This document shows positions 8,717 through 18,583 of a stretch of 64,000 bases of DNA, piece by piece (within the stretch, counting starts at the first letter, position 1; each line of letters begins with the position of its first letter). Position numbers and translations under genes: made by a program. Source of the DNA: Streptomyces humidus (lineage in GTDB: Bacteria > Actinomycetota > Actinomycetes > Streptomycetales > Streptomycetaceae); the NCBI RefSeq assembly GCF_014649655.1, contig NZ_BMTL01000001.1:248001-312000 (forward strand), written 5' to 3'. The notes under the pieces were generated by a model that saw only the letters and a list, made by a program, of their open reading frames with translations, was not told the DNA's origin and searched no databases.

Positions 8717-9304
8717 ATGAGCAGCGCATACGACGAACCCCTCGGCGTCACCCCGGACGGCGCCGCCTGGCTGGCGTCCGCCGGAACGTATCCGCGCAGC
8801 ACGCTCGCCCTCTGGGAGGAGCGGCCGCAGGCTCCGGTGATCCTGCCGTGCGGCTCGGTGTTCGACATCGTCAGCGCGCCCGCGATGTTCGGGCGGCTGC
8901 TGCTCGACCGGCTGTGGGGCGAGGGGCCGGGCTCCGGTCCGGTGGCCGCGTTCCGCGGACGCACGCTGCTGTTCGCCGCGCCGGGCACAGCCCAGCGGCT
9001 GCCCTCGCTGCTGGAGTGGGAGGAGTGGGGTGCCGGCGGCCGCCGCGAGGGCCGCACCGCGACCGTGCCGCCGCTGCTGTGCCACGGCACCGGCGACGCG
9101 GTGACCGTGCCCGCGCTCACCCCCTCCGACGCCGGCTGCGCCACGCGCTGGCTGGTGGCCCCGGACACCCGTCACCCGTGGCTGCCGGGCCCCGAGATTC
9201 TGCTATGGGCGGCGGTCCGGGCAGCCCGCTCGGCCGTGCGCATATCGATTTCTCCTCCCCCCGACCAGGGTGCTAAGGTCTACGACGTCAGCAGGCGCCG
9301 CTAG
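8717..9304 (+). CDS. Small protein resembling the bifunctional primase/polymerase N-terminal family of Streptomyces
   Basis: A 195-residue protein. Its VILPCGSVFDIVSAPAMFG segment (residues 40-58), an AFRGRTLLFAAPGTAQRL strand region (about 78-95), and LLCHGTGDAVTVPAL then RWLVAPDTRHPWLPGPEILLWA (about 115-165) match short actinobacterial proteins often labelled prim-pol-like. No catalytic Asp pair of a true primase is evident, so enzymatic activity is doubtful. The reading frame ends at TAG 9302-9304, inside the first tRNA-Lys gene, overlapping it by 10 bases. The tRNA promoter must therefore lie inside this coding sequence. Confidence 0.72.
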   Translation: MSSAYDEPLGVTPDGAAWLASAGTYPRSTLALWEERPQAPVILPCGSVFDIVSAPAMFGRLLLDRLWGEGPGSGPVAAFRGRTLLFAAPGTAQRLPSLLEWEEWGAGGRREGRTATVPPLLCHGTGDAVTVPALTPSDAGCATRWLVAPDTRHPWLPGPEILLWAAVRAARSAVRISISPPPDQGAKVYDVSRRR

Positions 9305-9368
9305 CTCAGTTGGTTAGAGCAGCTGACTCTTAATCAGCGGGTCCGGGGTTCGAGTCCCTGGCGGCGCA
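9295..9368 (+). tRNA. tRNA-Lys (anticodon CTT), copy 1
   Basis: A 74-base tRNA. The acceptor stem GCGCCGC pairs with GCGGCGC. The anticodon stem GCTGA/TCAGC encloses loop CTCTTAA, with CTT at 9329-9331, reading AAG. The T arm contains GGTTCGAGTCC and CCA is not encoded. The gene is identical to the two other copies in the window and overlaps the end of the upstream coding sequence. Confidence 0.97.
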
Positions 9369-9377
9369 CAGACGGCA

Positions 9378-9405
9378 GAGGCCCCTCGCGGAAGCGGGGG
9401 GCCTC
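9378..9405 (+). terminator. Hairpin terminator after tRNA-Lys copy 1
   Basis: A 12-bp GC-rich stem (GAGGCCCCTCGC / GCGGGGGGCCTC, one G-T pair) with a GGAA loop begins 10 bases after the tRNA. There is no U-tract, which is common for actinomycete terminators. Confidence 0.8.
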
Positions 9406-9455
9406 TCGCATGCCCGGCACGGGCGTCCCGGCGAGCGTCCGGCGCCCGGGTCGGC

Positions 9456-10745
9456 TCAGAGGTTCACGCCCGGAGTGATCTTGACCGTCCACTCTCCGGA
9501 GGCCGTGCGCCCCTCCACGTCCACGCGGACGCCGTTCCCTGGGACGCTGAAGCTCTCACCGGGACCCACCGGGGCGTCCGCGAGGGGCGGGTAGACGGAG
9601 TTCTCCCAGCAGGCCTCGGTGTGCGGGTGGGCGTCGAGCACCTCCACGGGACCGCGACCGGAGCGGGCGCCGCTGCTGACACGGTAGACGAGGACGCCGG
9701 TGCGGCAGGCCGCGCGGTCGTTGCCCACCGGGCCGCGCGCCTCGAAGGCGAGCGCGCTGTCGGGGCCGGTGCGCACCACCGCGAGCTTGACGCCGTCGCC
9801 GAGCCCGAAGGCCGGCGGGCCGGAGGCGCGGGCGACCGGCACTCCGGGGCCTGCGGCCAGCGGCTCCAGGGTCAGCCGGGTCGGGCCCGGGCCCCTCACG
9901 CACACCACCTGACGGTCGTCCAGCCAGCCCAGCTTCCACTTGTGCCAGGCGAACAGGTCCGGGGCGAGTCCGAACTGGCTGCCCATCAGGTCCCAGTCGC
10001 CCACGTAGGTGTCCCAGTCGCCCTTGCCGTCGGCGGGACGGTGGTAGAGGTCGGGCAGGTCGAAGACATGGCCGGTCTCGTGGGCGAGGACGAGCCGGTC
10101 CGGGGGGTGCTTCTCGAAGACGGTGACCACGCGGGGGATGTCCGAGCCGTCGGCGTGCAGCGGGGTCTCCAGGTTGACGACCTTCGTCGCGTCCGAGTCG
10201 ACGCCGGGCGCGTCGGGGTCGGCCACGAAGTAGACGAGGTCGTAGCGGGAGAAGTCGACGTGCGGGTCGGCGGCGGCCAGCGCGTCGTGCAGATAGGCGG
10301 CCCGGCCGGCGGCGCTCCAGTCGCGCCGTATGGCGTACGCGGTGGACGGTTTCGGCATGCGGATCCACCGCTTGATCGGGTGTGCGCGCAGGGTGAACCT
10401 GCCGTAGGACGCCTGCCGGAAGAAGCGGCTGGTGGCCGGGAAGTGGTCGGCGGCCAGTTCGGCGGGGGAAGCCATGGGGGTCCAGTCCGGGAAGGACAGG
10501 AACACCATGACCGCGTCGAGGGCGCGCGTCGGGCGGGGATAGGCGGTGTTCCAGGTGTCCAGGCCCTCCGAGTGGTGGGCGTCGGTGCGGGTGAGGGCGC
10601 AAGGCGCGGTGGAGTAGGGCCCGGCGGCCGAGGGTCCGCCGGTCAGGGAGGTCGCGGCGAGCGCCGAGAGGGTGGTGAACACGGCCGCCGTACTGCGAAG
10701 TCGGGGGCAGGTGGACAGTCGCACGGGTCGCGGCAGACGCGGCAC
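9456..10745 (-). CDS. Secreted zinc metalloprotease (M6-like)
   Basis: A 429-residue exported protein. The N-terminus has Arg-rich residues followed by a hydrophobic core (STAAVFTTLSALAATSL) typical of a Sec signal. The catalytic motif is LVLAHETGHVFDLPDLYH at about residue 220: HExxH plus a downstream Asp/His, as in the M6 (immune inhibitor A-like) group. Downstream WDLMGSQFG and a Trp-rich stretch fit that fold, and the C-terminal 120 residues look like a beta domain. GTG 10745 is chosen because GGAGG lies five bases upstream; an ATG 36 bases further upstream keeps the frame open. The substrate is unknown. Confidence 0.8.
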   Translation of the reverse strand: MPRLPRPVRLSTCPRLRSTAAVFTTLSALAATSLTGGPSAAGPYSTAPCALTRTDAHHSEGLDTWNTAYPRPTRALDAVMVFLSFPDWTPMASPAELAADHFPATSRFFRQASYGRFTLRAHPIKRWIRMPKPSTAYAIRRDWSAAGRAAYLHDALAAADPHVDFSRYDLVYFVADPDAPGVDSDATKVVNLETPLHADGSDIPRVVTVFEKHPPDRLVLAHETGHVFDLPDLYHRPADGKGDWDTYVGDWDLMGSQFGLAPDLFAWHKWKLGWLDDRQVVCVRGPGPTRLTLEPLAAGPGVPVARASGPPAFGLGDGVKLAVVRTGPDSALAFEARGPVGNDRAACRTGVLVYRVSSGARSGRGPVEVLDAHPHTEACWENSVYPPLADAPVGPGESFSVPGNGVRVDVEGRTASGEWTVKITPGVNL

Positions 10746-11060
10746 AGAGACCTCCGGGGGCGGTTCACGGGACACCGCCACCCAGCCTGTGTGAATTTGT
10801 CGTACTACGCCCTGTTTGCCTGCCCCAGAAGAGTGAGGCGGCGGGAATCGGGCATCACCCCGACACCCCCGGAGTTCTCACGGAACGTCACAAGCGGTCG
10901 TCCACTCTCAGAACAGGGCCAGGTGCGGGCAGAAACGATCTGTCAGAAGAGCGGGTTGTTCCGGGACACTGGGCAGTGGCTGCACGGATCCGGGGGCAGC
11001 CTCTATGATCGGCAGACTTTCCTGCACGGACAGCGATCGAGTGCACTGCGGGAGCGAGCG
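10746..11060. other. Divergent promoter region between metalloprotease and GGDEF-EAL gene
   Basis: A 315-base divergent spacer, visibly less GC-rich than its flanks, with no coding potential of its own. It must hold both promoters. A BldD-like inverted repeat (10878-10890) is listed separately. Confidence 0.6.
10878..10890. promoter_or_regulatory. Possible BldD-type half-site pair
   Basis: TCAC-GGAAC-GTCA fits the outer half-sites TNAC-N5-GTNA of the BldD box, although the central five bases do not fit the consensus. It lies 170 bases before the start of the c-di-GMP enzyme. BldD is a c-di-GMP-responsive repressor known to control diguanylate cyclase genes, so the placement makes sense. A chance match in 300 bases is still possible. 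Confidence 0.35.
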
Positions 11061-12991
11061 GTGAGCGGAACGTCCGAAGGGCCGACGCCCGCGGCAGACC
11101 TCGACCGGTCAGCCGTCACAGAGAGTGACATCGACGGTACGGGAAGCGGACCGCCGGCCCATCAGCCGCCGGTCTACCGTGCCGTCTTCAGCGCGGCGCC
11201 CCTCGCCATGGCCGTCGTCGACAGCGAGGGCCGCGTCGTCGACGCCAACGACGCGCTCGGCGCGCTGCTCGGCGGCGGCAGCGCGGGGCTGGTCGGGCGG
11301 GTCGCCTCCGATCTGCTGGACCTGGCCTCCGACGCCCGGACGTGGCACGCCTACCGGGAGGTGCTGAGCGGCCGGCGGGCCACGCTGCGCTGCACCCGGC
11401 GGCTGAAGCAGCCCGACGGCCGCTCGTTGTGGACGCAGGTCACGGTCTGCCCGCTCGACGCGGACGAGCCCGGCGTGCTGCTGTCCGTCGACGACGTCAG
11501 CGCCCACCGTGACCTGCAGGCGAGTCTGCGTCACCTGCAGATGCACGACCCGGTGACCCGGCTGCCCAACCGCACCCTCTTCTTCGAGCGGGTGTCGGCC
11601 GCGCTGGAGACGGAGGCGTACGAGCGGAGCGGGACCGGCCGGATCGGCCTGTGCTACCTGGACCTGGACGGCTTCAAGGCCGTCAACGACACCCTCGGTC
11701 ACCGCGTCGGCGACCGGCTGCTGACCGCCGTCGCCCAGCGGCTGACGGACTGCGCCGCCGAGGCCGGGCAGACCCGGCCGAGCGTGCCGCTGGTGGCCCG
11801 GCTGGGCGGCGACGAGTTCGCCCTGCTGGTCGAGGCTTCCACCGGCACCGATCAGCTCGCCGACCTAGCCGAATGCGTGCTCAAGGCGCTGCAGGCGCCC
11901 TTCGACCTGGCCGGGCACCGGCTGAGCGTCTCCGCGTCGATCGGAGTCGTGGAACGGCACGCGGCCGGAACCACCGCGACCGGGCTGATGCAGGCCGCCG
12001 ACACGACCCTGTACTGGGCGAAGGTGGACGGCAAGGACCGCTGGACGCTGTTCGACCCCGAGCGCAACGCCCATCTGATGACCCGGCAGGCCCTGGCCTC
12101 CACCCTGCGTCCCGCCATCGAACGCGGTGAGTTCCGGCTCGACTACCAGCCGCTGGTCGGCATGTCGGACGGCCGGCTGCGCGGGGTGGAGGCGCTGGTG
12201 CGCTGGGACCACCCCCGGTTCGGGCTGCTGTCGCCGAATCGGTTCGTCGCGCTGGCCGAGGAGGACGGCTCGATCGTCCCGCTCGGGCGATGGGTTCTGG
12301 CCACCGCCTGCCGGCAGGCCCGGCAGTGGCAGCTGGACAACCCCGGCGAGCCGCCGTTGTTCGTCAGCGTCAACGTGGCGGTCCGGCAGGTGTGGGACTC
12401 CGACCTGGTGGCGGACGTGGCGAAGATCCTCGCCGAGACCGGGCTGCCCCCGCGGCTGCTGCAGCTGGAGCTGACCGAGTCGGCGGTGATGGGCTCGGCG
12501 GGACGGCCGTTGCAGGCGTTGCAGGCGCTCAGCGAGATGGGCGTGGGCATCGCCATCGACGACTTCGGCACCGGCTACTCCAATCTCGCCTATCTGAGCC
12601 GGCTGCCGGTGTCGGTGCTGAAACTGGACGGGTCGTTCGTGCGCGGCTTCCAGTACGAGAGCGACAAGGAGGGGGCAGCCCCGCCGAACCCGGCCGACCA
12701 GGTCGTCGTCGAGGCGATGATCGACCTGGCCCACCGGCTGGGGCTGACGGTCACCGCCGAGTGCGTGGAGACGTCGGCGCAGGCGACCCGGCTGCGCAGC
12801 ATCGGCTGCGACACCGGGCAGGGGTGGCTGTACTCCCGCCCGGTGTCCCCGGACCGCATCTCCGAGCTGCTGGGAACGGAACCCGGAGAGGGGCCCGCGG
12901 TGGAGCCCGAGCCCGGCGACGGGCCCGCGGTGGAGGGGCCGTTGGCGGAGGGGTCCGCGGTGGAGCCCGGCGACGGGTCCGGGACGCAGTC

Positions 12992-13013
<22 letters not shown>
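11061..13013 (+). CDS. PAS-GGDEF-EAL cyclic-di-GMP enzyme
   Basis: A 650-residue soluble protein. A PAS domain (about residues 40-150, [21 protein letters not shown]) is followed by a GGDEF domain with the intact motif LGGDEFALL (about 248-256), then an EAL domain with EALVRW (377), [15 protein letters not shown] (about 500), KLDGSFV and AECVET, all typical of active phosphodiesterases. The tail after residue 610 is a Gly/Glu/Pro repeat. The I-site upstream of GGDEF reads R-P-S-V instead of RxxD, so product inhibition is probably lost. It is predicted to make and/or degrade c-di-GMP, the Streptomyces development signal. GTG 11061 is preceded by GGGAG. Its last 22 bases overlap the convergent oxidoreductase gene. 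Confidence 0.9.
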
Positions 13014-14206
<1,193 letters not shown>

Positions 14207-14306
14207 GGGGTCCTCCTGTCGTCGACCGTGTGTCCGTCCTCGTCGCCCAACAGGAGGCTGTCCCCGCTTATTCCCGGCCGCTCGCCCCGGGCCGCTCGTT
14301 CCTCCG

Positions 14307-14366
14307 GCCGCTCATTCCCGGGCCGCTCATTCCCGGGCCGCTCATTCCCGGGCCGCTCATTCACCC
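14307..14366. repeat. 15-bp tandem repeat, four copies
   Basis: GCCGCTCATTCCCGG is repeated at 14307, 14322 and 14337, with an imperfect fourth copy at 14352. A related GCCGCTCGTTCCTCC copy lies at 14291. The array fills the space between the oxidoreductase start and the racemase-family stop. Frames read through it give meaningless PGPLI or RPGNE repeats. Confidence 0.85.
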
Positions 14367-14392
14367 GGTCGCTCGTTCCCCGGGTCGGGAGG

Positions 14393-15163
14393 TCAGGCCT
14401 GCACGATCGGCTCCCGGACGAAGAGCGCGCCGAGCCCCGGTGCGTGCACGCGCCGGTCCGTCAGGCGCAGCGCCTCCCAGACCGTGACCTGGTTGGCGGT
14501 CAGGACCGGCTTGCCGAGCTCCTTCTCCAGCGCCGGCAGCCAGGCGGCCGTGTGCATGGCGGTGCCGGGCAGCAGAACGGCCTGCGCATCGGGCGTGTCG
14601 GCCGCGCGCGCGAGAGCGAGCACCTCCGCCTCGCCCCAGGCGCCGGTCTCCGCCGCGGTGACGGCCCCGGCGCTGTGGACGCCGGTCACCTCCAGGCCGC
14701 CCGCCTCGAGGAAGCCGGCGAAGAGCGTGGCCAGGTCGTCCGGGTAGGGCGCGGCGACGGCGACCCGGGCGGCACCGACCTCGGGCGCCGCGTGCACGAA
14801 GGCGAAGGAGGTGGAGGAGGCCGGCATCCCGGCGGTGGTGGCCAGGGTGCGCACCTGCTCGTGGGCGCCGTCCCAGCCGTGCACGAAGCCGCCGCTCGTG
14901 GAGGCCCACACGACCGCCTCGGCGCCGGCGAGCCGCAACTGCTCGACGCCCTTCGCGAGCCGCTCGGGCGTGACCGCACCCGGGCTCTCGGCCGCGCTCG
15001 GGCCCGGCGGGCCCCCCATCCGTAGCGCGTCGGCCCCGTGCGCGCCCTCCGCGACGTCCGTGCGGACCAGGTCCACCCGGATGTCACTGCCCAGGAGCTG
15101 CTCGATACGGGGGTAGTCGTCCTCGGCCGAGTGGCCCGGATAGAGGAAACCGAGTGCGGTCAT
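14393..15163 (-). CDS. Asp/Glu racemase / maleate isomerase family enzyme (EutA-like?)
   Basis: A 256-residue enzyme of the maleate cis-trans isomerase / arylmalonate decarboxylase family. It begins TALGFLYPGHSAEDDYPRIE. The first active-site region is AVVWASTSGGFVHGW (about residue 85), where the usual cysteine of the ACTSG motif is serine. The second is AVLLPGTAMHTAAW (about 200), where the family usually has a cysteine as well. The C-terminus carries the diagnostic PVLTANQVTVWEALR. EutA of ectoine catabolism belongs here and the ehu genes lie 2.5 kb away, so a role around ectoine or a related diacid is plausible. Loss of catalytic cysteines makes classical isomerase chemistry uncertain. 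A decayed paralogue lies just upstream. Confidence 0.8.
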   Translation of the reverse strand: MTALGFLYPGHSAEDDYPRIEQLLGSDIRVDLVRTDVAEGAHGADALRMGGPPGPSAAESPGAVTPERLAKGVEQLRLAGAEAVVWASTSGGFVHGWDGAHEQVRTLATTAGMPASSTSFAFVHAAPEVGAARVAVAAPYPDDLATLFAGFLEAGGLEVTGVHSAGAVTAAETGAWGEAEVLALARAADTPDAQAVLLPGTAMHTAAWLPALEKELGKPVLTANQVTVWEALRLTDRRVHAPGLGALFVREPIVQA

Positions 15164-15580
15164 GTCCAGCCTTCCTGGTGCTGCTCTTCTTCCGGCGGTA
15201 CCGGGGCTTCCCGCGGCACGGGGAGTTCCCACAGCGCACGGGTGTCCGGCGGTTCGCGGGCCACACGCGCGCCGGGACTTCCAGCAGCGCTTGTACGGTC
15301 CCACCGCTCGGGTACCCAGTCGGCGCAACGCCGCCCACACGGTCACCTGGTTGGCCGAGATGAGCGGTATGCGTCGTTCCGCCCAGGGACGGGGGCGGGC
15401 CGGGCCGGAACCGGGGAACGGCAAGGGGAGCCGGGCCGGGGTGGGACGAGAGGGGAGAACAGGAGGGGGCGGGAAGCAACGGACGGGTGTGGCCGCCGTG
15501 TTGACGACGCCGCGTTTCGGGTGCGAACGTGGTCGATCCGCGCACGTCGGACACTCGGGACAGGGACGGAGGGGCACCGG
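15164..15580. other. Intergenic region containing a racemase remnant and divergent promoters
   Basis: A 417-base spacer between the racemase-family gene and the dehydrogenase. It contains the remnant listed at 15275-15375. The rest has no recognisable coding content and probably holds the promoter for the dehydrogenase. Confidence 0.5.
15275..15375 (-). pseudogene. C-terminal remnant of a second racemase/maleate isomerase-family gene
   Basis: Reading the minus strand gives RIPLISANQVTVWAALRRLG followed by TRAVGPY. This matches the C-terminal block of the neighbouring enzyme (PVLTANQVTVWEALR), including the nearly invariant ANQVTVW. Nothing upstream resembles the rest of the fold, and the sequence loses similarity after about 30 residues. 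It is therefore the tail of a lost paralogue or a partial tandem duplication, not a gene. Confidence 0.75.
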
Positions 15581-16543
15581 ATGAGCATCGCCCCCGCGGC
15601 TCCTCCCACGCTTCTCGTCCTCGACGCCGATCCCCTCCCCCGGCTGGGGCGGCTCACCGGGCGGGCCCGGGTGGTGCACACCGACGAGGCCTCGCTCGCG
15701 GAGCGGCTCCCGGCCGCGGACGTGCTGCTGGTCTGGGACGTCGGCTCGCACGCGGTGCGCGCCGCCTGGCCGGGCGGAGGACCCCGGCCGCGCTGGGTGC
15801 ACACCGCGAGCGCGGGCGTGGACCATGTGCTGTGCCCGGAACTCGCGGCGTCGGACACGGTGGTGACGAACGCGCGCGGGATCTTCGACGAGCCGATGGC
15901 CGAGTACGTCGCCGCGCTGGTCCTGGCGATGGCCAAGGACCTGCCGCGCACCTGGGAGCTCCAGCGGCGCGGCGAATGGCTGCACCGGGAGAGCCGACGG
16001 GTCGCCGGGGGCCGTGCCGTGGTCGTCGGTTCCGGGCCGATCGGCCGGGCGATCGCCCGCACGCTGAAGGCGCTCGGGATGACCACGGCGGTCGTCGGCC
16101 GGGTCCCGCGCACCGGCATCCACGGTCCCCAGGACCTGGACCGGCTCCTCGCCCGCGCCGACTGGGTGATCGCCGCCGCCCCGCTCACCGAGCAGACACG
16201 CGGCATGTTCGACGCCCGGCGGTTCGGGGTGATGCAGCCCTCCGCCCGGTTCGTGAACGTCGGCCGCGGGCAGCTGGTCGTCGAGGACGCGCTGGTGCGG
16301 GCGCTGGAACGGCGCTGGATCGCCGGCGCCGCCCTGGACGTCGTCACCGAGGAGCCCCTCGCTCCCGACAGCCCGCTGTGGCAGGTCCCGGGGCTGCTGA
16401 TCTCGCCCCACATGAGCGGCGACACCATCGATTCGTACGACGAACTCGGCGCACAGTTCGTGGAGTTGTTCGAGCGGTGGGCCGCGGGCCGGCCGCTGCG
16501 GAACGTGGTCGACAAGCAGCGCGGATACGTGCCCGGACACTGA
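15581..16543 (+). CDS. D-isomer-specific 2-hydroxyacid dehydrogenase
   Basis: A 320-residue NAD(P)-dependent dehydrogenase. The Rossmann motif is AVVVGSGPIGRAIA (about residues 145-160). The catalytic triad is seen as the Arg of FVNVGRGQ (about 230), the Glu of VTEEPL (about 258) and the His of ISPHMSG (about 275). The N-terminal catalytic half contains WVHTASAGVDHV. The family reduces 2-keto acids to D-2-hydroxyacids. GGAGGGG lies nine bases before ATG 15581. It sits between the racemase-like enzyme and the cupin near the ehu transporter and may act on a breakdown product of the imported solute; that link is inference. Confidence 0.9.
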   Translation: MSIAPAAPPTLLVLDADPLPRLGRLTGRARVVHTDEASLAERLPAADVLLVWDVGSHAVRAAWPGGGPRPRWVHTASAGVDHVLCPELAASDTVVTNARGIFDEPMAEYVAALVLAMAKDLPRTWELQRRGEWLHRESRRVAGGRAVVVGSGPIGRAIARTLKALGMTTAVVGRVPRTGIHGPQDLDRLLARADWVIAAAPLTEQTRGMFDARRFGVMQPSARFVNVGRGQLVVEDALVRALERRWIAGAALDVVTEEPLAPDSPLWQVPGLLISPHMSGDTIDSYDELGAQFVELFERWAAGRPLRNVVDKQRGYVPGH

Positions 16544-16632
16544 GGGACCCCCGGGGTGGGCGAAGGCCCTCATGGACGCCGCTTCGCCGACGCCGCCGCC
16601 AGGACACCACGGGGCCGGCGCCCGTGGGACGC

Positions 16633-17133
16633 TCAGGCGGTGTCCGGGGCCGTCCGGCGCAGCTCCTCCTGCCAGAGCGGGCTCGCGACGTAGTGGTTGT
16701 CGTAGAGCTCGGAGCTCGCCCGGATCTCCTCGACGTCCGCCTCGCCGCGGCACACCCGCTCCAGGAGCCGGTAGTAGTCGAAGCGGTGCAGGCCGGGGGT
16801 GAAGAGGACGAGCAGTTCGGCGGTGCTGCCGGGGGCGGGCGCGAAGGCGTGCGGGACGGTCGGCGGGACCGTCAGGAAGTCGCCCGTGCCCAGGGTGCGC
16901 ACCTCGTCGCCGACCAGGAAGCGCATCGTGCCGTCGAGGACGAGGAAGACCTCGGTCGCCTTCGTGTGGAAGTGCGCGGGGGCGCCGGGCGAACCCTCGG
17001 CGAAGGCCGCCTTGTTGGCGGTCAGGGCCCCGTCGGTGGCGCCCGCGTCGGCGAGCAGGGTGATCAGGCTGAGGGCGCCGTCCTGCACCGTCTCGGCCCG
17101 GTCGGCGCGGACGAGGAGGGGGCTGCTGCTCAT
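16633..17133 (-). CDS. Cupin-domain protein
   Basis: A 166-residue single cupin. The first cupin motif is PAHFHTKATEVFLVLDG (about residues 52-68: two His and a Glu) and the second is VPPTVPHAFAPAPG (about 90). These are metal-binding positions of a small beta barrel, and the protein could be a metal-dependent enzyme or a sugar/acid sensor. ATG 17133 is chosen, with GGGAG just upstream. It is divergent from ehuB across 490 bases. Confidence 0.85.
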   Translation of the reverse strand: MSSSPLLVRADRAETVQDGALSLITLLADAGATDGALTANKAAFAEGSPGAPAHFHTKATEVFLVLDGTMRFLVGDEVRTLGTGDFLTVPPTVPHAFAPAPGSTAELLVLFTPGLHRFDYYRLLERVCRGEADVEEIRASSELYDNHYVASPLWQEELRRTAPDTA

Positions 17134-17623
17134 GGGGACTCCCGGAGGTCGGTCGGTGGTCCGCGGGCGAGGCCGCAGGACCGGCACACGGACGAATCTA
17201 GGCGTCCGAAAGACCCGGTGAAGGGTTCAATGAAGGGCCGCTTTCATGGGTCAATCCTCGGGGTCGCCTTCGGCTCGACACCCGGGTCGTCCTCAGGTCG
17301 ATCAAGCCGCGGTTCGGGAGCCGTCCGCCGGAGCCCGGGCCGCTCCGACGGCGGCCGGATCCTCCCTCGATGACGCCGATGCCGTGAACAGCGGGAAAAG
17401 GGCGTTGATCCGGTTACGAGGCCGTTCGGTGTGCGGGACGGCCTGGCGGACGGCGGGGAGTCCCGGACGGTCGCGCGGGCGTCGGCGCGTGACCGTCGAG
17501 CGCCTTTGCCATGGCGATGATCCGCTCTTGACCAGCGAGACCGCGACGCACCGGCCGGCCGGGCGCGCCACGCCCCTCCGCGGCCAAGCGCCCCGGCGAC
17601 GAACCGGGCCGGAAGTGGCCCGC
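17134..17623. other. Divergent intergenic region between cupin and ehuB
   Basis: 490 bases with no convincing gene, although a frame stays open through most of it because of GC skew. A TGAAGGGTTCAATGAAGGG direct repeat near 17218-17236 is the only repeat that could be an operator, possibly for the IclR regulator downstream of ehuA. Promoters for cupin and ehuBCDA must lie here. Confidence 0.4.
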
Positions 17624-18583
17624 ATGACTCGCATGAAGTCGGGTAGCCGCGCGCCCATGGCTCGACCACAGGCAAACCGATCAGAAACCGTCGACAGATC
17701 CCCCGGAGGGCTGAGCCGCCGTTCGCTCTTTGCGGGAGCGGTGTCGCTGGGCGTCGCGGGAAGCCTCGGAGCGGCCGGCTGCAGCCGTGTCCCGGACGGC
17801 GGAAAGGTGCTGGGAGGCAGTCTTCTGGACACCCTGCGCGATCAGGGATCCGTGAAGATCGGCATCGCGAGCGAGCCGCCCTTCGGCTACGTCGGCGACG
17901 ACGGACAGGCCACCGGAGAGGCGCCCGCCATCGCGAAGGTGATCTTCAAGAGGCTCGGCATCGACGACGTCAGGCCGGTGCCGGTGGACTTCGGCGCCCT
18001 GATACCCGGGCTGAAGGCCCGGCAGTTCGACGTGGTGTCCGCGGGGATGTACATCAATCCGGTCCGGTGCGAGCAGGTGCTGTTCGCCGACCCGGACTAC
18101 CTGATGCTGGACGCCTTCATCGTCAGGAAGGGCAATCCGCACGGCATCAGGACGTACGACGACGTCAGGAAGAAGGGGCTGAAACTCGCCTCGGGCAAGG
18201 CCTACGCCCAGATCGACTACGCCAGGGCGGCGGGCATCGCCGACGTCCTGGTCCTGCCGGACCAGGTGGCGGGCCTGGACGCGGTGGCCCAGGGCCGGGT
18301 GGACGCCTTCGCGGGCACCCGCATCACGGTCAGGTCGGCGGTGGCGGACTCGGCGCGCGTGTCGGCGACCGAGCCGTTCCAGCCCGTGGTCGACGGCAAG
18401 CCCGCCTACGGTGCGGGCGGATTCGCCTTCCGGCAGTCCGAACGGCGTTTCCGGGACGCGTTCAACGCGGAACTGCTGAGGCTCAAGCAGGACGACTACC
18501 GCGAACTCCTGCGGATCGTCGGTCCGTTCGGCTTCGCCAAGGCCGACATGACGGACCTCACGGCGAAGGAGCTGTGCGGCTGA
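17624..18583 (+). CDS. ehuB: Ectoine/hydroxyectoine-type ABC transporter substrate-binding lipoprotein EhuB
   Basis: A 319-residue type 3 (amino-acid-like) binding protein. It has a twin-Arg signal (LSRRSLFAGAV, Arg32-Arg33) leading into a lipobox LGAAGC with Cys53, so it is a Tat-exported lipoprotein. The mature protein begins with the family's VKIGIASEPPFGYVGDDGQATGEAPAI motif, and FDVVSAGMYINPVRCEQVLFADP matches EhuB-like proteins. GGAAG lies eight bases before ATG 17624. Ectoine specificity is inferred from the family resemblance and the ehuBCDA gene order; a related polar solute remains possible. Confidence 0.78.
   Translation: MTRMKSGSRAPMARPQANRSETVDRSPGGLSRRSLFAGAVSLGVAGSLGAAGCSRVPDGGKVLGGSLLDTLRDQGSVKIGIASEPPFGYVGDDGQATGEAPAIAKVIFKRLGIDDVRPVPVDFGALIPGLKARQFDVVSAGMYINPVRCEQVLFADPDYLMLDAFIVRKGNPHGIRTYDDVRKKGLKLASGKAYAQIDYARAAGIADVLVLPDQVAGLDAVAQGRVDAFAGTRITVRSAVADSARVSATEPFQPVVDGKPAYGAGGFAFRQSERRFRDAFNAELLRLKQDDYRELLRIVGPFGFAKADMTDLTAKELCG

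Noticed and set aside
14207..14392. Frames with RPGNE or PGPLI repeats
   Set aside because: Produced only by the 15-bp DNA repeat; no start, RBS or homologous domain.
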